From NCBI GenBank assembly GCA_030152425.1, contig JASLJP010000051.1, forward strand, positions 1-9,406: a DNA stretch of 9,406 nucleotides. The letters run 5' to 3'. The notes under the pieces are model-generated. The model was given only the letters and a program-made list of their open reading frames with translations, was not told the origin of the DNA and did not search any database. Positions 6,444 to 9,406 of the stretch are shown in pieces. The stretch is from Aquirhabdus sp. GTDB lineage: Bacteria > Pseudomonadota > Gammaproteobacteria > Pseudomonadales > Moraxellaceae. A program made the position numbers and the translations under genes. Positions within the stretch are counted from its first letter, which is position 1; every line of letters starts with the position of its first letter.

Positions 6444-7355
6444 TTAAGGCAGTGGTAGCTCGGCCACAAGGCGCTGCACATGATAGCGCCAGTCGGGCAG
6501 TTGAATCTGCAGCAAATTGCGTAGTTTGTGTGTATCTAAACGTGAGTTAAGCGGTCGCGCGGCAGGCACCGGATAGGCACTGGCCGGGATCGGCTGCACT
6601 TGCTCCGGTGTGACCTTGAGCACAAAGCCGCGCTGGGCGGCCAGACCGATCACATACTGGGCATAGCCGTGCCAGCTGGTTTCCCCGCTCGCTGCGAGGT
6701 GATAAATGCCTGAGGCACGTGCGGCAAGCGCAGCATCCTGCTGGAGGCGGTAGATCGCCAGCGCTGTGACATCGGCGATGAGTTCGGCACTGGTCGGTGC
6801 GCCGATCTGATCCGCCACTACATTCAGGCTGTCGCGCTCCGCCGCCAAGCGCAGCATGGTTTTAGCAAAGTTACCCCCGCGGCTGGCATAGACCCAACTG
6901 GTACGCAGGATCAGATGCTTGCAGCCTGATGCGGTAATCGCCAGTTCGCCACCGCGCTTGGTCTGGCCATAGACATTCAGCGGGCAGGTCGGGTCGTCGA
7001 CGCCATAGGCACCATCTTTAGTGCCGTCAAACACATAGTCGGTCGAGTAGTGGATCAGCCAGCCGCCCAGTTGCTTGATCTCTGCGCTGATGACTTGCAG
7101 CGCTGCGTGATTCACCCGAGCGGCGCTGTCCTGATCACTTTCGGCTTTGTCCACGGCAGTATAGGCCGCGGCATTGACGATCACGTCCGGTGCGAGCGTG
7201 TGGATCAGGGTGCGCAGCGATTCGGGATCGTCAAGGTTGGCCGTCGTGCGGTCGTGGGCATGCAGGATACCGAGCGGGCTGAGGGCGCGCTGCAGCTCCC
7301 AGCCCACTTGGCCATTTTTGCCCAGCAGCAGGATATTTATGGGTGCGGCCTTCAT
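6444..7355 (-). CDS. rmlD: dTDP-4-dehydrorhamnose reductase
   Basis: RmlD reduces dTDP-4-keto-L-rhamnose to dTDP-L-rhamnose with NAD(P)H, the last step of the pathway. With the ATG at 7355 the protein has 303 residues (typical about 300). It opens with the dinucleotide-binding strand NILLLGKNGQVGWEL (Gly12, Gly15, Gly18), followed by NAAAYTAVDKAE, the STDYVFDG strand, and the catalytic pair Y129-x3-K133 in VYGQTKRGGE, one position from the Salmonella enzyme (Y128, K132). RTSWVY and GAPTS follow as expected. An in-frame upstream start at 7436 would add 27 residues lying wholly inside the rmlB reading frame and is not credible. The ATG overlaps the rmlB stop by four bases (ATGA) and has only a weak ribosome site, so translation is probably coupled to rmlB. 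Confidence 0.96.
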   Translation of the reverse strand: MKAAPINILLLGKNGQVGWELQRALSPLGILHAHDRTTANLDDPESLRTLIHTLAPDVIVNAAAYTAVDKAESDQDSAARVNHAALQVISAEIKQLGGWLIHYSTDYVFDGTKDGAYGVDDPTCPLNVYGQTKRGGELAITASGCKHLILRTSWVYASRGGNFAKTMLRLAAERDSLNVVADQIGAPTSAELIADVTALAIYRLQQDAALAARASGIYHLAASGETSWHGYAQYVIGLAAQRGFVLKVTPEQVQPIPASAYPVPAARPLNSRLDTHKLRNLLQIQLPDWRYHVQRLVAELPLP

Positions 7356-8413
7356 GCTTGATACTGCTTGGCGACCCAGTCGCGATAGACGCCACTGGTG
7401 ACATTGCCGACCCAGACTTGGTTGGCCAGATACCATTCGACCGTTTTGCGGATGCCGGTATCAAAGGTTTCGGCGGGTTTCCAGCCCAGCTCGCGCTCCA
7501 GTTTACGGGCGTCGATGGCGTAGCGGCGGTCGTGTCCGGCGCGGTCGGCGACAAAGACGATCTGACTGCGATAGGACTGGCCATCTTTGCGCGGCTGTAG
7601 CTCATCCAAAATGCTGCACAAGGTATGAACGACGTCGAGATTGGCTTTTTCGTTCCAGCCGCCGACGTTATAGGTCTCGCCCAGCGTGCCCGCTTCGAGC
7701 ACACGGCGAATGGCACTACAGTGGTCAGTGACATACAGCCAGTCGCGGATCTGCTGGCCATCGCCATAGATCGGCAGGGTTTTGCCGCTTAAAGCATTCA
7801 GGATACACAGCGGGATCAGCTTTTCCGGAAAGTGATACGGGCCGTAGTTGTTCGAGCAGTTGGTGGTCAGTACCGGCAGACCATAGGTGTGGTGATAGGC
7901 ACGCACCAGATGGTCGGATGCGGCTTTACTGGCCGAGTAGGGGCTGTTCGGCTCGTAACGCTTTTCTTCACAGAAGGCCGGATCGGTCTTGGACAGCGAG
8001 CCGTAGACTTCGTCGGTCGAGACATGCAGGAAACGAAAGGCAGTTTTTGCCGGCTCGGCCAGCTCCGACCAGTAGCTGCGCACGGTTTCGAGTAGCTTAA
8101 ATGTGCCGACGATATTGGTCTGGATAAACGCTTCCGGGCCACTGATCGAGCGGTCGACATGGCTTTCGGCGGCAAAGTTCAGCACGGCGCGTACGCTGTG
8201 CTTGCGTAGCAGTTCGGAGATGGTGGCGGTGTCGGCGATATCGGCTTGAACAAACTTATGGTGAGGGTTTTCCGCCACCATGGCCAGATTGGCCAGATTG
8301 CCCGCATAGGTCAGCTTGTCGAGGCTGATGACCAGTTCGTCATGATGCGCCAGCCAGTCCAGCACAAAGTTGCTGCCAATAAAACCCGCTGCGCCGGTTA
8401 CCAAAATTGCCAT
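7352..8413 (-). CDS. rmlB: dTDP-glucose 4,6-dehydratase
   Basis: RmlB converts dTDP-glucose to dTDP-4-keto-6-deoxyglucose using tightly bound NAD+, the second step of dTDP-L-rhamnose synthesis. The 353-residue protein is an extended short-chain dehydrogenase. It starts with the NAD-binding loop VTGAAGFIGSNF (residues 5-16), followed by SLDKLTYAGN, FAAESHVDRSI, the catalytic triplet T133-D134-E135 in STDEVYG, and Y159-x3-K163 in PYSASKAASDH. NCSNNYGPYHFPEKLIP and the GDGQQIRDWLYVTDH stretch are family hallmarks and separate it from UDP-glucose 4-epimerases. Length matches the usual 350-360. The ATG at 8413 is preceded by a weak GGA about nine bases away. It follows the phosphohexomutase gene by 51 bases and overlaps rmlD by four bases. 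Confidence 0.97.
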   Translation of the reverse strand: MAILVTGAAGFIGSNFVLDWLAHHDELVISLDKLTYAGNLANLAMVAENPHHKFVQADIADTATISELLRKHSVRAVLNFAAESHVDRSISGPEAFIQTNIVGTFKLLETVRSYWSELAEPAKTAFRFLHVSTDEVYGSLSKTDPAFCEEKRYEPNSPYSASKAASDHLVRAYHHTYGLPVLTTNCSNNYGPYHFPEKLIPLCILNALSGKTLPIYGDGQQIRDWLYVTDHCSAIRRVLEAGTLGETYNVGGWNEKANLDVVHTLCSILDELQPRKDGQSYRSQIVFVADRAGHDRRYAIDARKLERELGWKPAETFDTGIRKTVEWYLANQVWVGNVTSGVYRDWVAKQYQA

Positions 8414-8464
8414 TATTGCGTTTCCAGAATCAATGTATTGTACTCAGACGCACTTTCGCACGTC
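8414..8464 (-). other. manB-rmlB intergenic gap: tetraloop hairpin and weak -10-like box
   Basis: Just after the phosphohexomutase stop, the transcribed strand can fold into a seven-pair stem with two G-U pairs closed by GAAA: GACGTGC-GAAA-GTGCGTC (8464-8447). GAAA is a classic GNRA tetraloop. No T-run follows, so it is a poor terminator. A -10-like TACAAT (8442-8437) is present, but no -35 hexamer stands at the right distance, so a promoter for rmlB is only weakly suggested. Read-through from manB into rmlB is the simpler view. Confidence 0.35.
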
Positions 8465-9406
8465 TTAATAGCTGTTTTGCGGCTCGGTGCCGATCAGTCC
8501 CTGTAGCTCGGCCGTGCGGCTGGTCATGCGCTCGGCTGCACCCACACCGCGTGCCTCAACGTTGAGGCGCAACAGCGGCTCGGTGTTTGAGGTGCGCACG
8601 TTAAAGCGCCAGTCGGCGAACGATACGCTGAGGCCGTCGGTGCGATCCAGCTCGGGATTGCCCGCGCTATAGTGTTGCAGGATCTTGTCGATGATCGCGG
8701 CGCTGTTTTCCACGCGGAAGTTGATCTCGCCGCTGCAGGGGTAGGCGGCCATGCGCTCGCTGACCAGGGTCGACAGGCCTTTGCCAGTATTGCACAGCAG
8801 ATTGACCGCCAGCAGCCAAGGAATCATGCCGCTGTCGCAGTAGGCGAAGTCACGGAAATAGTGATGGGCGCTCATCTCGCCGCCGTAGATGGCATTCTCG
8901 ATGCGCATGCGCTCTTTGATAAAGGCGTGGCCGGTTTTGCACTGGATCGCTTCGCCGCCAGCAGCCTGCGCGATATCGATGGTGTTCCACGTCAGGCGTG
9001 GATCATGGATGACCTTTTCGCCCGGATGCTTGAGCAGGAAGGCCTGCGCGAGCAAACCGACAATGTAGTAGCCTTCGATAAACGCGCCGTGCTCATCAAA
9101 CAGGAAGCAGCGGTCAAAGTCGCCGTCCCACGCCACGCCAAAGTCGGCCTTGTGCTGTTGTACCGCAGCGATGGTCGCGGCGCGGTTTTCCAGCAGGATC
9201 GGGTTAGGGATGCCGTTCGGGAATGTGCCATCGGCCTCGTGATGGATTTTGACGAAGCTGATCGGAATATTCAGGCTGGCAAAGCGTGCTTCCAGCGCAT
9301 CAATGACATGACCCGCCGCGCCGTTACCGGCGTTGACCACGATCTTCAGTGGGGTCACTTTCGGAATGTCGAGGTAGGTCAGCAGATGGGTGGTGTAGTC
9401 TTCGAG
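8465..9406 (-). CDS. manB: Phosphomannomutase / phosphohexomutase (ManB/CpsG type), 5' end beyond the window
   Basis: The frame is open to the right edge, so the visible 313 residues are the C-terminal two thirds of a protein of about 455; the catalytic phosphoserine loop lies outside. The enzyme interconverts mannose-6-P and mannose-1-P, feeding GDP-mannose; many relatives also act on glucose phosphates. Visible in order are VTPLKIVVNAGNGAAG, the metal-binding loop DGDFDRC (codons at about 9127-9107), FIEGYYIVGLLA, HDPRLTWNT, KTGHAFIKERM, the sugar-recognition loop GEMSAHHYFRDFAYCDSG, and the phosphate-binding loop RTSNTEPLLRLNVE near the C-terminus. This pattern closely follows E. coli CpsG/ManB as I recall it, more than GlmM or Pgm. 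The internal GTG at 9358 is not the start, because similarity continues upstream to the edge (EDYTTHLLTYLDIPK). It lies 51 bases upstream of rmlB and probably heads or continues the same transcript. Mannomutase versus dual specificity cannot be settled from this fragment. Confidence 0.93.
   Translation of the reverse strand, partial: LEDYTTHLLTYLDIPKVTPLKIVVNAGNGAAGHVIDALEARFASLNIPISFVKIHHEADGTFPNGIPNPILLENRAATIAAVQQHKADFGVAWDGDFDRCFLFDEHGAFIEGYYIVGLLAQAFLLKHPGEKVIHDPRLTWNTIDIAQAAGGEAIQCKTGHAFIKERMRIENAIYGGEMSAHHYFRDFAYCDSGMIPWLLAVNLLCNTGKGLSTLVSERMAAYPCSGEINFRVENSAAIIDKILQHYSAGNPELDRTDGLSVSFADWRFNVRTSNTEPLLRLNVEARGVGAAERMTSRTAELQGLIGTEPQNSY

Noticed and set aside
7356..7436. A 27-residue N-terminal extension of RmlD
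   Set aside because: The extra codons are inside rmlB, and the dinucleotide-binding strand begins right after the ATG at 7355, which overlaps the rmlB stop as ATGA.
8281..8298. Two tandem copies of a nine-base unit (tggccagat)
   Set aside because: It lies within rmlB and encodes part of the normal NLANLAM stretch. Two copies in coding sequence are not evidence of a functional repeat.
1..9406. Mobile elements, CRISPR arrays, tRNA/rRNA genes or a novel defence system
   Set aside because: No transposase-like product, terminal inverted repeats, spaced direct repeats or tRNA-like folds were seen. Nearly all of the sequence is accounted for by known polysaccharide genes.

Overview
The window is a polysaccharide (O-antigen or surface glycan) locus from a Gram-negative bacterium. 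All nine recognisable genes lie on the minus strand, so transcription runs from high to low coordinates. The complete class I phosphomannomutase-like sequence, the rmlB-rmlD-rmlA-rmlC order and the Wzm/Wzt exporter suggest a proteobacterium, most likely a gammaproteobacterium. The sequence alone does not support a genus. Base composition is moderately GC-rich and looks even throughout, with no obvious compositional boundary.

Layout in transcription order (right to left): (1) the C-terminal 313 residues of a ManB/CpsG-type phosphohexomutase (9406-8465, 5' end off the window); (2) the complete dTDP-L-rhamnose set rmlB (8413-7352), rmlD (7355-6444), rmlA (6376-5495) and rmlC (5495-4944), with 1- and 4-base overlaps at two junctions; (3) a 127-bp gap holding the best promoter candidate of the window; (4) pgi, glucose-6-phosphate isomerase (4816-3206), with an unusual N-terminus; (5) wzm (3172-2330) and wzt (2340-1075), the permease and ATPase of an ABC O-polysaccharide exporter, the ATPase carrying a C-terminal glycan-binding-type domain; (6) a GT4-like glycosyltransferase (from 1078, running off the left edge), overlapping wzt by 4 bases.

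Together the genes form a short metabolic line. Pgi interconverts fructose-6-P and glucose-6-P. The phosphohexomutase makes mannose-1-P and possibly glucose-1-P. RmlA, RmlB, RmlC and RmlD turn glucose-1-P plus dTTP into dTDP-L-rhamnose. A cytoplasmic glycosyltransferase uses activated sugars to build the glycan, and Wzm/Wzt export the finished lipid-linked chain across the inner membrane.

I found no RNA genes, mobile elements, CRISPR arrays or clear rho-independent terminators, and no evidence for an undescribed system. The points worth a second look are modest: the odd Pgi N-terminus and its separate promoter with a possible tiny leader ORF, the substituted glutamate in the glycosyltransferase, the Wzt C-terminal domain, and small tetraloop hairpins in the two rml intergenic gaps.
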